This document shows, piece by piece, positions 19,391 through 31,176 of a DNA stretch of 64,000 nt. The DNA is taken from assembly GCA_021613335.1 (NCBI GenBank), contig JAJTWR010000293.1, positions 290,001 to 354,000 of the forward strand, in the 5' to 3' direction. A program made the position numbers and the translations under genes. Each line of letters starts with the position of its first letter. Position 1 is the stretch's first letter. The notes beneath the pieces are model-generated. The model did no database searches, was not told the origin of the DNA, and worked only from the letters and a program-made list of their open reading frames with translations. Origin of the DNA: Whitmania pigra (Eukaryota; Annelida; Clitellata; Hirudinida; Haemopidae).

Positions 19391-21095
19391 GGGGTGCTCT
19401 TCGAGCCATCCCTTGCTAAGATTTTTTTCTGTTTGGTTTAAAGGGTTTTTACAGTCTCATTCCCTTTCCTCCTTCAATGAAAATGGATTGCAAGCTGGCT
19501 CAGCCACAACTTTTGAATTTTTTTATTTTATAAATATATTATTTTAGATAATTTGTCCTAATTTTACCTATCGATTTGAAAATTGAATTTCAGCGATACC
19601 TATTCCATTCTGTCCAGTGGGGCGCTCCTCGAGCCACCCCTAATTAAGATTTTGTATTTATCGTGTGGTTGTTTAAAGGTCATTATTTTTGTGATTTTGG
19701 TAAATTTGTCTCACTCTCTATATCCATCTCTCTCTCGCTTTCTGCGATACCTATTCCTTTAGTGGGGCGCTCCTTGACCCACTTCTAGTTAAGATTTTGT
19801 TCTTATTTTGCGTTTGTTTAAACGGCGTTATTTATATGCTTTTTGCTTTGTGTTAATTTGGTTAATTTGCACTTATTATTCAAATTAAACTTTTCTCTTT
19901 CTCTGCGATACTTATTCCTTCCTGTATCGTTATACACTCTAGTGGGGCGCTCCTCGAGCCACCCCTAGTTAAGGTTTTGTTCTTATTTTGCGTTTGTTTA
20001 AACGGCGTTATTTATATGCTTTTTGCTAATTTGCTAATACTTAATATTGAATTTAAGATTGTCTACCTGCGATACTTATTCTTTTCTGTATAACGGGGCG
20101 CTCCTCGAGCCACCCCTAGTTAAGAATTTGTTTTATCGTGGTTTTTAATAGCATTATTATTTAATTTGTTTATTTGTGTATTTGATTCCGTTTAATTTGT
20201 CTTTATTATTCAAGTTAAACTTCTCTTTCTCTGCGATACTTATTCCTTTCTCTCTAACGGGGCGCTCCTCGAGCCACCCCTAATTAATGTTTTGATTTTA
20301 TCGTATATTTGATTAACTGTCATTATTTGTGCGATTTTGATTAATTTGCCCTTATTATTAAACTTTAAATAGTCTCTCTGCCTTTCAGTATTATTCCTTT
20401 TTATGTCACGAGGCGCTCTTTGAGCCACCCTTAGTTAAGATTTTGTTCTTATTTTGCGTTTGTTTAAAGGGCGTCATTTATATGATTTTTGTTAATTTGT
20501 CCTTAATTAAGAATTATTTAAGATTGTGAATTAAATTTAAGTGAATTTAAGATTGTCTCTATGCGATGCCTATTCCTTTCTATCTAACGGGGCGCTCCTC
20601 GAGCCACCCCTAATTAAGATTTTGTTTTATCGTGGTTTTGAATAGCATTAATAATTGTGTGATTCCGTTTAATTTGTCTTTATTATTCAACTTAAACGTT
20701 TCTCTTTCTCTGCGATAGTTATTCCTTTCTGTATAATGGGGCGCTCCCCGAGCCACCCCTAGTTAAGAATTTGTTTTATCGTGGTTTTGAATAGCATTAA
20801 TAATTGTGTGATTCCGTTTAATTTGTCTTTATTATTCAACTTAAACCTTTCTCTTTCTCTGCGATAGTTATTCCTTTATGTTTACTGGGGCGCTCCTCGA
20901 GCCACCCCTAATTAAGATTAGGTTTTTATCTTTTGTTTAGCTAGCATTACTTATGCGATTTTGGTTAATTCGTCTTTCAGACTTATTTCCTTTTATTGCG
21001 TGGGGTTCCTCGCGTCATCCCTGATATTTTCTTTCATTTAAATATTTTTCCTGAATGCATTTATTGAAGGGATGTTCGTACCACCTCTAATTAAG
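19391..21095. repeat. Tandem array of about 12 diverged units with a conserved GC-rich dyad core
   Basis: The cores start near 19391, 19619, 19764, 19944, 20095, 20259, 20410, 20589, 20738, 20887, 21002 and 21068. In the main part the spacing is 145-180 bp. Each unit reads TGCGATACTTATTCCTTT..., then GGGGC-GCTC-NNN-GAGC-CACCCC, then TARTTAAGATTTTG, then an AT-rich spacer containing ATTCCGTTTAATTTGTC. Units 8 and 9 (20.56-20.86 kb) are almost identical over 149 bp; the outer units are more diverged. The core survives best. Among units with an intact dyad, the three central bases vary (CTC, TTC, TTT, CCC) while the GCTC/GAGC arms are kept. It could be a homotypic enhancer, a hairpin RNA cluster or a satellite. 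It ends about 340 bp before a TATA box. Confidence 0.9.
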
Positions 21096-21430
21096 ATTGT
21101 TTTAATTTAAGGAATTTGATGGAAAATTTCTTGGCTTCTTTCAATTAGATCACATATTAACAGAAACGATTTAAGTATATTTCAGCTGGATACTGCTTCT
21201 TTTAAATTGTCAACCGTATAATAAAAGTGGATATATTGCTCTGGATGAAAGACCAAAAAAGAGCAATTAATTTGGAAATAAACATGACGTCTTAACACGC
21301 TCTCTCGGATTTCTTGTCGCGTTAAAGTAATCTTATTACTGGAGCCATCCATCAAGAGAACTATTATTTTACGCCGAGGGACGAAAGTGGACTCAAATGG
21401 AAGGTTTGGAGTGATTTGTGATGCTGCCGA

Positions 21431-21440
21431 CTCTATAAAA
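21431..21440 (+). promoter_or_regulatory. TATA box of the secreted peptide precursor gene
   Basis: CTCTATAAAA lies about 145 bp before the ATG at 21581. The sequence between could hold a short non-coding first exon (from about 21462) and a small 5' UTR intron ending at the acceptor CTTACAG|AAAACATG. The TATA box sits directly downstream of the dyad array. Confidence 0.55.
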
Positions 21441-21580
21441 TCTCCAGCCCCCTATCAGGAATAGACTCCTGCTTAATTCTGCCTGGTAGTGCTGTCGCCT
21501 AAAAAGTTAGTCTTAAAAAACTTGAAAATATTAACTATTTGGAGTTTTTAATTTATTTATATCTCTTACTTACAGAAAAC

Positions 21581-22151
21581 ATGAATTCTAAACTTATTAT
21601 CTCAGTGGTCATCCTTGTCTCACTATGCAACAAATGTTTATCGCAAAGTGCACCCAGACTTCACGACCAATTTTACGAGGTTAGTAATAAACTAAATGAT
21701 TATTTACAAAGCAATGAATACTTGCGCACCAAAACCAGTTATATCAAGCTGGTCGAGAAATAACGCACTTGAGATTAGCTTGCTAACGGAGCTTCTCCAC
21801 CTGAAACAATTGTTCAGGCGCCTAGCGAATTTCACCCATTACCTGAAGCACGAAACCATTCTAGCTGGCAACCAAATAACGTTCCAATGAAAATTATGCA
21901 AAATGCAAAAAAAATATTCTAATTAATTTTATGAAGACCCCGACACAACATAGTTCTGAAAATGTTGTGGTTTCTCAACTCAAAAACAGGCTGACGACAG
22001 GAGGATGATTCCCCAGCAGAGGAGGATCAATCACCAACTCGAGGCAGACCTGAGAGACATCATCAGAGGATCAGATGAGAGGCAGGAGAAGAAAAGACAG
22101 TTGGAATTAAAGAGAAGCTTCAACAATTGGCTGGAACGTGCTTATTATTAG
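21581..22151 (+). CDS. Putative secreted neuropeptide-like precursor, 86 aa
   Basis: Two exons, 21581-21679 (donor GAG|GTTAGT) and 21990-22151 (acceptor AAACAG|GCT), join in phase 0 to give 86 residues. Residues 1-21 form a clear signal peptide (MNSKLIISVVILVSLCNKCLS). The rest has no cysteine and several classical basic cleavage sites: RR, RR, KKR and KR. They would release MIPQQ, a 21-residue peptide beginning INHQLEAD, QLEL, and the C-terminal SFNNWLERAYY. This layout is that of a neuropeptide or peptide hormone precursor. I recognise no known peptide family. AATAAA is at 22301. Reading through the intron instead gives a 60-residue alternative ending at 21763. A third frame across 21696-21890 (LLTELLHLKQLFRR) could be an alternative exon but does not join in phase. 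Gene existence likely; hormone function inferred. Confidence 0.6.
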
Positions 22152-23427
22152 ATCCGACCTGAAATTATCATTGATCAGAAAATCAAGTTGCATTTATGAA
22201 GAAACAAATTTCTAGTTATCATATTTGACCGACATTTGAAAGTTTACTGATAACATTGTTTTCTGAAGACTTTGAATTTGAAGAATGAACCAAATCATGA
22301 AATAAATATTGTATACAAGTTCAACCAACCCACTATTTGTTGTTTCAAGGATTCTTTTAAAAATAAAATTGCAGTAATGTTGAACTTGTCCTCATAATAT
22401 TCAAAGCAAAAAAAATATTATTGAAAACATTAAACAAGTAACAGTTGAGTATGTGATCAACTAGCAACAAACATCCTGGCTAACGAAATTGTAAATAATA
22501 TTTTTTGTAACAAAAGACAAAATAAAGACAGTCAACTATTAGCTTTAAAACAGGCTGCCAGCTAAGGACAGTGCCGGGAGTTGAAGGTCTGCAAAACGTC
22601 AAAACGCGTCAATCGCATGAGCAGAGAGATCCTCCCCTAATGAATAAACATTACAATTGGCAAGTGGGTGGAGCCAAGCAAAAATTGCTCCTCAAAAAAC
22701 AAGAAAAGCAGAAGTCACTCTCAGGACACTCGACGGGAAGGAGGTGGTCTCTCAAAAAGATGAACGGCCACGAGCGAGTCTCGAACGGGATTAGCAGACG
22801 TCCAGCACTTTTAAGGCCACACTTAAGATCATGATTGAATAGTCGTCCGAGGTGACAGCAGAATTTATATCGAGTTCTGTGCACACTGAGGAATGTAAGC
22901 TCTCCATGTTGGCCAGCATGCTTCGGTCAGCAGAGGTAAGTAAGTTCAGAAACAGAGCAACAAATCCTTGATGTCATTATATCCTGGATGTTCCTATCCA
23001 TTGATGATGATGCCTACAACTAAGTCACCCAAAACGATAATGATAATGATGATGACGGTGGTTGTAATAAGAAAATTACATGAGCACATTCGACGACAAA
23101 ACCGAGAAAGCCGAGGGAGAGACATGACGAAACAACAAGTCGACATCGTAATCAAGTGCTTCATGTAAAGAGTTCGCTACTGCCTGATTGTCAATTAACC
23201 TTGTCGATGATAATAATAATAATAACGATAATAACTAATAGTCACAGGTTGAACTACAAATAATTTTAATAATGAACTGAAAGTGCAGAAATAAAATTAT
23301 GAAGATCTTAATGTCAGAGAACGAGGAAGGTAAAACAAGTCCAGTCATTAAAACTCCAAATGTGGTCCGGCACGGACACGTAGACGAGACGTCGATGTTT
23401 TCCCCGAAGGTACCTCACCCATGCAGG
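22152..23427. other. Intergenic region between peptide gene and ABHD17
   Basis: It contains the 3' UTR and poly(A) signal of the peptide gene and, on the other strand, the 3' UTR of ABHD17. Short frames at 22571-22884 have no recognisable similarity. Nothing else supported. Confidence 0.5.
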
Positions 23428-26078
23428 CTAACTGTCAGACAGCTCTGTATTGATGAGCTTCCTCAATCTCTCCAAATACTGACTGTATAGTTCGATGTCG
23501 TTATGGCCTGCACCCTCAATCCACAGAGGGGGCAAAGGTCGGGCACACTTATCGTGTATTTCTACTCCGTGAGTGAAGTCTATGACCTCATCTTCAGTTC
23601 CGTGGATGACTAGAACTGGGGACTTAATGAGAGGCACTTTGTCGATGCTGGAAGAAGACAATATTTACCAATTTCAGTTAGGTTATAACTTGTAGTTGAA
23701 TAAAATTGGTAATAGGTTATAATTAGTAAACAATTATAATTATTGATAGATTATGGTAAGCGGCATTAATGATGATGATGTTACCGATATAATAGTCAGC
23801 GAATTGGTGTGATAATGGACAACGACAGATGACATCTTTTAATTAAAATTAATAAACTCCTTCTTTTGCCAAAAATTCTACTTCATTATCAGTTATAAAT
23901 ATTAAATGTCATTATTGAACCATAACTAAAGTGCTTTGTTGTTAGGCGCATCACAATCACTTCACATTGCTCACATATGCCTCATAATCACAAAATCTGG
24001 TTTCTATCAAAGCTGAAGAAAACCTTTCATGATGAAACTCTGGAGTCAGAAATATGACTGAACTTTAAAAAAACCAACCAATCATCACCAACAATGAGGT
24101 TAGTGGTTCTTAAGATACTCTGTATGTTTAAGAACTTCCTTTAAGCAAATGCTAAGTTTAATGCATGAAATGCATAATTAAAAGTTCCTAATAATTTCAG
24201 TATTTCATATTATGTTATATTAATATCATTTAAATTATTTGCAACATGTCAATTAACAGGCTTGAAAACATAACGGCAATATGACATACTTATAACACGA
24301 TTTATAGGATTCACACGTACATGTGACAAATGCACATTAATTGAAAATAATAAGAGCACTGACTTAAATGGCTAAAATGAAATGCCTATACAAATAATCA
24401 AATACTCTCAAAGACTAAAAAAAATCTTCTCATGAGAAGAAAATAAAAAATTCAATTTAAAAAGGCTCTTGAATGAATGATCGAATGAGCAAAAGCAAGC
24501 AAGCGTATTTACCTGGTGAAGACGTCCAGACAGCAGGTTCTTTTGGAATGACGAAAGGCTACCCTCATGCCCGACATGAGCGGGGAATGAAGGATTACCG
24601 CGGCCACCTCGTGTTTGGAGGACAGGTCCACAGTGGGGACCGTGCCGATGCTCTGCCCGTAGAGGATTATGTGCTCTGATTTTGTGTTGTACCTGGGTGT
24701 ATTGACAATGACAACAAAGATATTGAACATGTTGGTTTCATTTAGAGTTTCAGTTTGCATTTATGAATGTAATAATTGCATTAAGGTGCAGTATGTTAAT
24801 GATATGTTAATGATAATGTGCTAATGTTCTTTAACTATTGAATATATTCACTTTAATTAGGATTATTTCAATGTTATTAACATTTTTAGTATAAATTAAT
24901 TTGGCAAAATTCCACGAATTGATTAAATTTATGTGGATCAATGACAGAATTGAAATGCCTTGAAATCATGCCAGCATACAACATTCAATTTGTTTTTTTC
25001 AATAAGCTTTCATCAAATCTTACTTCATAATTTTAGTTAATAAGCAGTGGTAAGGTGTCAAGTGAATCACATGCAACATCATGTAATCATTTTCAAGTGG
25101 ACACACTCATAAAAAAACAACTAACTAAATTGCAAATAACATTGCAAAAAAAGAAAAAAGACCATAGTTAATAAATGATGCAAACAAATCATGAAATTCC
25201 TAAGTAATTAATTCATTTGTATACTCAAGCATAAAAAACTATCTGCAACAGGAGATACTTAGCCACTTCAGACATGAATATTAGTGAGATTAATAAGTTC
25301 TACAAATTCATGCATCTTCATACTCACAATAATCATTCGCATGAACAATACTAACAACTTAGTTAGTTAATAACTATTGCAATAAATCAAATCTAATAAT
25401 TAAGAAATTAAATGAAGCATCCTTTAGACTAATTACCATAAGAATCAACAAGCCAACCTGATCTGCAGAGCGTGCCAAGCAGCCTGAATGTCCGCGTACA
25501 TGTTCTTCTCGGAGGGTCTGCCCGTGCTAGCCCCGTAACCTGAGTAGTCGTAGCCGAGGACGTTGCAGTTGATGCGACTCGACAGTCCCACGAAGAAGCT
25601 GCACATCTGCCCCAGGTCGACTGCATTGCCATGGCTGAAGAGGATTGTGTACCTGTCGTTAGGGGACGTCCTCACGTACGTACAGGCGATCTTGTTGCCC
25701 CTTGAGGTTGGGGCCATGAAAACCTGGATGATCATGAAACTTTTCATTTAATTTCCTTATCAGATTTTTAATTAAACGCAATAAGCAAAAATGAACATGA
25801 GCAATACATACTGTAAGCCAATTTTTACTAAAATATTTGTCACCACAAGTCAATAAGTTGAAAAGTCACAATACCTCGATGAAATCCAGCTCTCGTTGGG
25901 TATGCTGCCATTCTGATCTTTCTGTTAGTCTGAGCGTGAACTTGTCATTTCTATTTGGAGCAGGAATGATTGAATACGTTGGTTCAGGAGGTAAGAAAGC
26001 AAGTTTTGATGCTATGGACGATGGACAAGGAGGACAGCAAAACAAACAGCACAACTCTCTAAATGACAGACCATTCAT
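23428..26078 (-). CDS. ABHD17: Alpha/beta hydrolase domain-containing protein 17 (protein depalmitoylase)
   Basis: Membrane-attached acyl-protein thioesterase that removes palmitate from targets such as Ras and synaptic scaffolds in other animals. Four exons on the minus strand: 26078-25875, 25723-25458, 24692-24513 and 23647-23428. Total 870 nt (289 aa) with all junctions in phase. The N-terminus carries the cysteine cluster [12 protein letters not shown], which is itself palmitoylated in the family, followed by [12 protein letters not shown]. The hydrolase core has the oxyanion-region [12 protein letters not shown], the nucleophile elbow GQSIGT (Ser171), acid GTEDEVIDF (Asp236) and [10 protein letters not shown] (His265), so the catalytic triad is intact. 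Length matches vertebrate ABHD17A-C (about 290-330). The start is fixed by the conserved MNGLSxxELCC. Which vertebrate paralogue it matches cannot be decided, since invertebrates often have one. Confidence 0.96.
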
Positions 26079-27330
26079 TATGACAAAGGTACCTGAATCT
26101 GTTGAATGATAACAGTTTATTCTGAAATGCAATCCAAGCAGACAAAAAGTATGCTCTAAACACCACTGGCCCATGCACTCTTACTTTTTCAAGACAATAA
26201 AAGACACGAATCGAGTTTTATGACTTTTGAAAACACACATCACATTTTAAAAGAAACATAAAGCTACAATGTTATCCTTGTAACCATAGCTGAGACGAAC
26301 CCAGAATATTACCTAAATAAAGGCAACTTTTACCTAAGAACGAAATAATCCTAGATCCTTAGCGGAAAAAAAGCAGCTGACTAAAATCACATTAGTTCAT
26401 AAATCTCGGCAACTTTTAAACAAGTTCAAAATTACAATTTGCAAGAACTAAGCTTTAAGAAGTAACATTCTCACCTATATCATATAATAAAAGAGTTCCG
26501 AAAACTCTTTAGAAAGACAAAAGCGAATAACAACCAGACGCCATTAGACAAACCATTCAGGTCGGTACTATCATTCATATTCATGAAATTACTAAACAAA
26601 GCATCGCAATAAATCACGATGATAATTTTTATATTGCTCCCAGATAAAATTTATTAATGTATTAAATTTTTAAAATATTATAAATCTATTAACTATCCTA
26701 GATTTGAGAGTCCTTATATTATATCACTCTAGCATCACTAGAGTACTATTACAATAAAATGCATATGCATTTGATAAGTTTAATTCGCAGAATTATGGAA
26801 TGGGTAATATTTATTAAAAAAAAATAATGTAACAAATCTACACAATTCCATCCTTTTCGTTTATTTACCCAAATCATCTTTCGCTAGAGCACAGATTTTT
26901 GCTCCGGGATAGCAGTGCAAAAGGCGCAATGGCGTGCTGAAATCCCATAGTACTACTAAATACTCACTCTCCCCATGCGAGCTATTGCCAAAAGCAGGTT
27001 TGAAACTAAGTCAGTACACATTTTAGCGATTTATTGTCACGATTGCTTAATATAAAATCACTTAAAACTTGTAGCATCCTGATTTGGCATTGAAATCCTC
27101 CTTATCAGTTGAGCAGGGATTCAATTGAGGGCGAGACAAAGGCACCTGTGTGGATGTCGAGCCCTCTTGATTTTTGGCAAGTTGAGAAAGGGTATCTCTA
27201 GAAAGGGTTGAGACGATGTCTGCGCATTCGAATTTACAAAATAAAGGATTGGAATATTATAAATGTTTTTTTAAAAAATAAAGCAAAAGACGCTCTTGGT
27301 TTCAGGAGTTGAACCTAGATTGACAGTGAT
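26079..27330. other. Intergenic region between ABHD17 and calcyphosine-like gene
   Basis: It holds the ABHD17 promoter/5' UTR and the 3' region of the next gene. AT-rich with no coding frame supported. Confidence 0.5.
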
Positions 27331-28542
<1,212 letters not shown>

Positions 28543-28840
28543 ATTAAATATGTTTAATAAGTTTCCATAGAGATATCTGATTTTTACAAAATTTTGTTTA
28601 AATTTTATAGGGTTAGCACCGATTAATATATTGGTATAATTTAACAAAATTAAACATAATTAAACAACTTTTATTTGCATTGTCTTTAAGTTTGACATAA
28701 TTCGAAAATATATGATTATATCTTTGTTTACTTTTTCAGTAAATCCAAACTCGCTCTAGACGAGTAGCCGATTTGACAAAAATTATTGGATTTGTTTTAC
28801 TTCATTTGAGACTTGTTACGTGTTCGTTGAATTCAGAATA
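28543..28840. promoter_or_regulatory. Probable bidirectional promoter, CAPSL-like / SAP30BP copy A
   Basis: The two start codons face away from each other across 298 bp, so both 5' UTRs and promoters must share this interval. No TATA box is obvious at a proper distance on either side. Confidence 0.55.
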
Positions 28841-29626
28841 ATGTCTGACAATAACAGTAACTTAAGCGAAGGAAGTTCTATGGATGATATGGACTTAATC
28901 TCAGATGAAGAACACGATCACATTAGACATAGAAAAAGGTCTTCCTCTCACTTAGAACGGACTGGGGAACCGTCATCCAAAATCGAAAAGAAAAGAAACG
29001 ATGCTCGATTAGTGTCTTACGATGACGATGACGATGACTTTGCCAACACCACTCACGAGATAGAAGACGAAGTCGCACTCAGTGAACCTAGGGATGAAGA
29101 GGAATCACATTCTAATGAAATTGTTCAGAAAAAACCAAAAGAGGCAGAAAATCACGAAGTTACCTCAAAAGATTGCGTTATTGAATATCCATACATGGGG
29201 TACAATGTCGAACTACCACCCGAGCCGTCCGGAAAATGTCCAAAACGAATACAAGACAGAGTAACTGAACTCTACAATAAAATGATTAGAGAAGGGAAAA
29301 ACATGAACCAGAGCATTCGAGCCACAAAGAAGTTTCGCAACCCCGTCATATACGAGAAGCTTCTTGAATTTTTGGACATCGACGAAAAGGGCACCAACTA
29401 TCCAACAGAGCTCTACAATCCAGCCATTTGGGGTCCCCACTCACATTACGAAGAACTTGCTAAGGCTCAGTGGTCTGAAATGGAAAAACGAGAGAAAGAA
29501 AAGAAAGATGGTAAGAAAGACAAGCCGACTATTGATAAAGTTCAGGCAACTAAAAAGTCGAAAACAAAGTGGGATGACCCAACTGCCAATAATTCCAATG
29601 GACAACAAAAAGTTTCAAAATCCTAA
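28841..29626 (+). CDS. SAP30BP: SAP30-binding protein (HCNGP), intronless copy A
   Basis: Nuclear protein of the HCNGP family, implicated in transcriptional repression and in splicing. A single uninterrupted exon of 261 aa (human 308). The N-terminal third is acidic and low-complexity, with a YDDDDDDF run near residue 66. The conserved HCNGP domain spans about 130-220: VELPPEPSGKCPKRIQD, TKKFRNPVIYEKLLEF, DEKGTNYPTELYNP and YYEELAKAQ-like HYEELAKAQ. The tail ends with the family KSKTKWDD element. The start was chosen as ATG 28841 (MSDNNSN) rather than 28820, because copy B also begins with MSEK at the same place relative to the domain. AATAAA lies at 29738. The absence of introns is shared with copy B. 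Confidence 0.93.
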   Translation: MSDNNSNLSEGSSMDDMDLISDEEHDHIRHRKRSSSHLERTGEPSSKIEKKRNDARLVSYDDDDDDFANTTHEIEDEVALSEPRDEEESHSNEIVQKKPKEAENHEVTSKDCVIEYPYMGYNVELPPEPSGKCPKRIQDRVTELYNKMIREGKNMNQSIRATKKFRNPVIYEKLLEFLDIDEKGTNYPTELYNPAIWGPHSHYEELAKAQWSEMEKREKEKKDGKKDKPTIDKVQATKKSKTKWDDPTANNSNGQQKVSKS

Positions 29627-31176
29627 TTAAATTTTGAGTACTTTATTTTTGTGACTGTAATTATTGTTAAGCTCCATGCTTCAGAGTAACTTTCAAGTGA
29701 TTTTTGAGGTCTCTGTGGTTAGAGTTTTCCTTGATACCAATAAAGCCTTTGGTTGAGGCAAATACATTTAAAGTTATCAGATGATGTCATAAAATGTCAA
29801 ACAGAGATATTTCTCAATGTTTTCAATTGAAATGATTAAGTTTGATTTCTTGAACTTTATAATGTGAGGTCGGTGTGATCAGATTCTGAAAGATTGAAAA
29901 AGCAATTAAACCTCTGGAATTTTTTTATTCTATTCACTTAACAATCAAAAACAGTTATATTGAACAGAACTTACCAAATATTTAGTTAAGGAGTATGGGT
30001 ACGAAATTGTATATGGCTTAAGTACTTCTGCTTGTAAGTCATTTCGGGAAGGTATGTGTTAGATTATTATAATCGTAATAAATGGAAGAGCGCATCGAGG
30101 AATGAGATCATATCGGTAGCTGTAGTCGCTTGTAAGTCATTAACTTTTCTAGATAAAAAAATATGGAAGTGCATAAAATTCCAAATAAAATGGTCTTATT
30201 CGCCGATGTAGGAATAAATGTCATAAGCAATAAATTTAAGTTTCGAAAATTTGAGGCGGCTTGTTACGCGTTCACCGTCGTTCGCAAATACCTTCGAAAT
30301 CCTCGTATGCGTGGTGAAATTCAAAATCTTCAAACATGCCGGAGTTTTTTTAAGTAGCACGATATCGAAAATGCAGCAATACTTGTAAACAGTACTAGTG
30401 AATAATGGAGACGCTAAGTGGACAAAACTTTGTTAAAGCTCGCCTTAAACCTCTGGCAGAAAGTAGCCAATTTAGTCAGCTACAACCAAGGCACGACCAA
30501 ACCTTCAAGGAGGGACTGGGCAGGTTCGGTCGAAGAAATAGTGCTAAGGAGCGTCTCATGTTCAGTATAAAATATTTGAGGGAACGCTTGGCAGAACACG
30601 TCGGAGAATATTTGGAGCAGAAGATTTCGTTTGCCGCGCTGCATTAAACTGGCGGCGTTTCAGTGGAGCAACTGAATTTTTGAACGTAACGTAACAAGAA
30701 GGTGGCGAATTTGAAACAGTTTGAAACACTGCATGTTGTAGAAAAAGTCGCTTAGATGACTCACCAAGGGACCTTGTTTCTGACAAATGACTTTATTCAG
30801 TCCGTTATTAATTCTGATTACCTTGATTCACAATACGAAGTCGTCAAGGCCTTATTCTATGAAAGGGATAAATTGGCTTCATTATTTTCACTTTCCAAGT
30901 AAGTTGTTTGACAATATCAATTTAAAGCCTTGTTTGTTTTTTTTTTTGCAATTTGCAATAAGGGCTCATATGAAGCTAGGATGGTTTTGTTTTATGAGTT
31001 TTAGTTGAGTTTTGTTTGTAGAATCTGAGATATAAACAATGTATTATTTTCAATGTTTTATTTTCAAGATTTAAAGTGTTTTCTGCCCTCAATCAGATAG
31101 CATGATATAATGTCATATCACTAAACATTTAATGCAATTTAAAACACTCAGTTATATTAAGTGAAAGGTAACAGCC
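29627..31176. other. Region between SAP30BP copy A and ADAR
   Basis: It contains the SAP30BP 3' UTR, then at about 30.16-30.80 kb a stretch richer in CpG with short frames, then AT-rich sequence up to the ADAR start. Untranslated ADAR exons or its promoter probably lie here. Confidence 0.45.
30405..30647 (+). CDS. Small hypothetical ORF, 80 aa
   Basis: Open frame with a good start context (AATAATGG) that encodes a basic, partly helical sequence (SAKERLMFSIKYLRERLAEHVGEYLEQ). I recognise no family. It could be a real small protein, an upstream ORF in an ADAR 5' exon, or chance. Confidence 0.2.
   Translation: METLSGQNFVKARLKPLAESSQFSQLQPRHDQTFKEGLGRFGRRNSAKERLMFSIKYLRERLAEHVGEYLEQKISFAALH

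Noticed and set aside
20240..20428. Minus-strand 62-codon frame in the array
   Set aside because: It is not conserved between units; stops interrupt the equivalent frame elsewhere.
19391..21095. Resemblance of the array core to the histone mRNA 3' stem-loop (GAGCCACCC tail)
   Set aside because: The stem is four base pairs with a three-base loop, not six with four. No histone gene is near, and the core repeats without coding sequence between.
21696..21890. Frame with LLTELLHLKQLFRRLANF as a middle exon of the peptide gene
   Set aside because: The available acceptors do not join it in phase to the signal-peptide exon, while direct splicing to 21990 does.
30163..30357. 64-codon frame MEVHKIPNKM...
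   Set aside because: No similarity recognised, no splice context and no neighbouring coding signal; likely chance in a CpG-richer patch.
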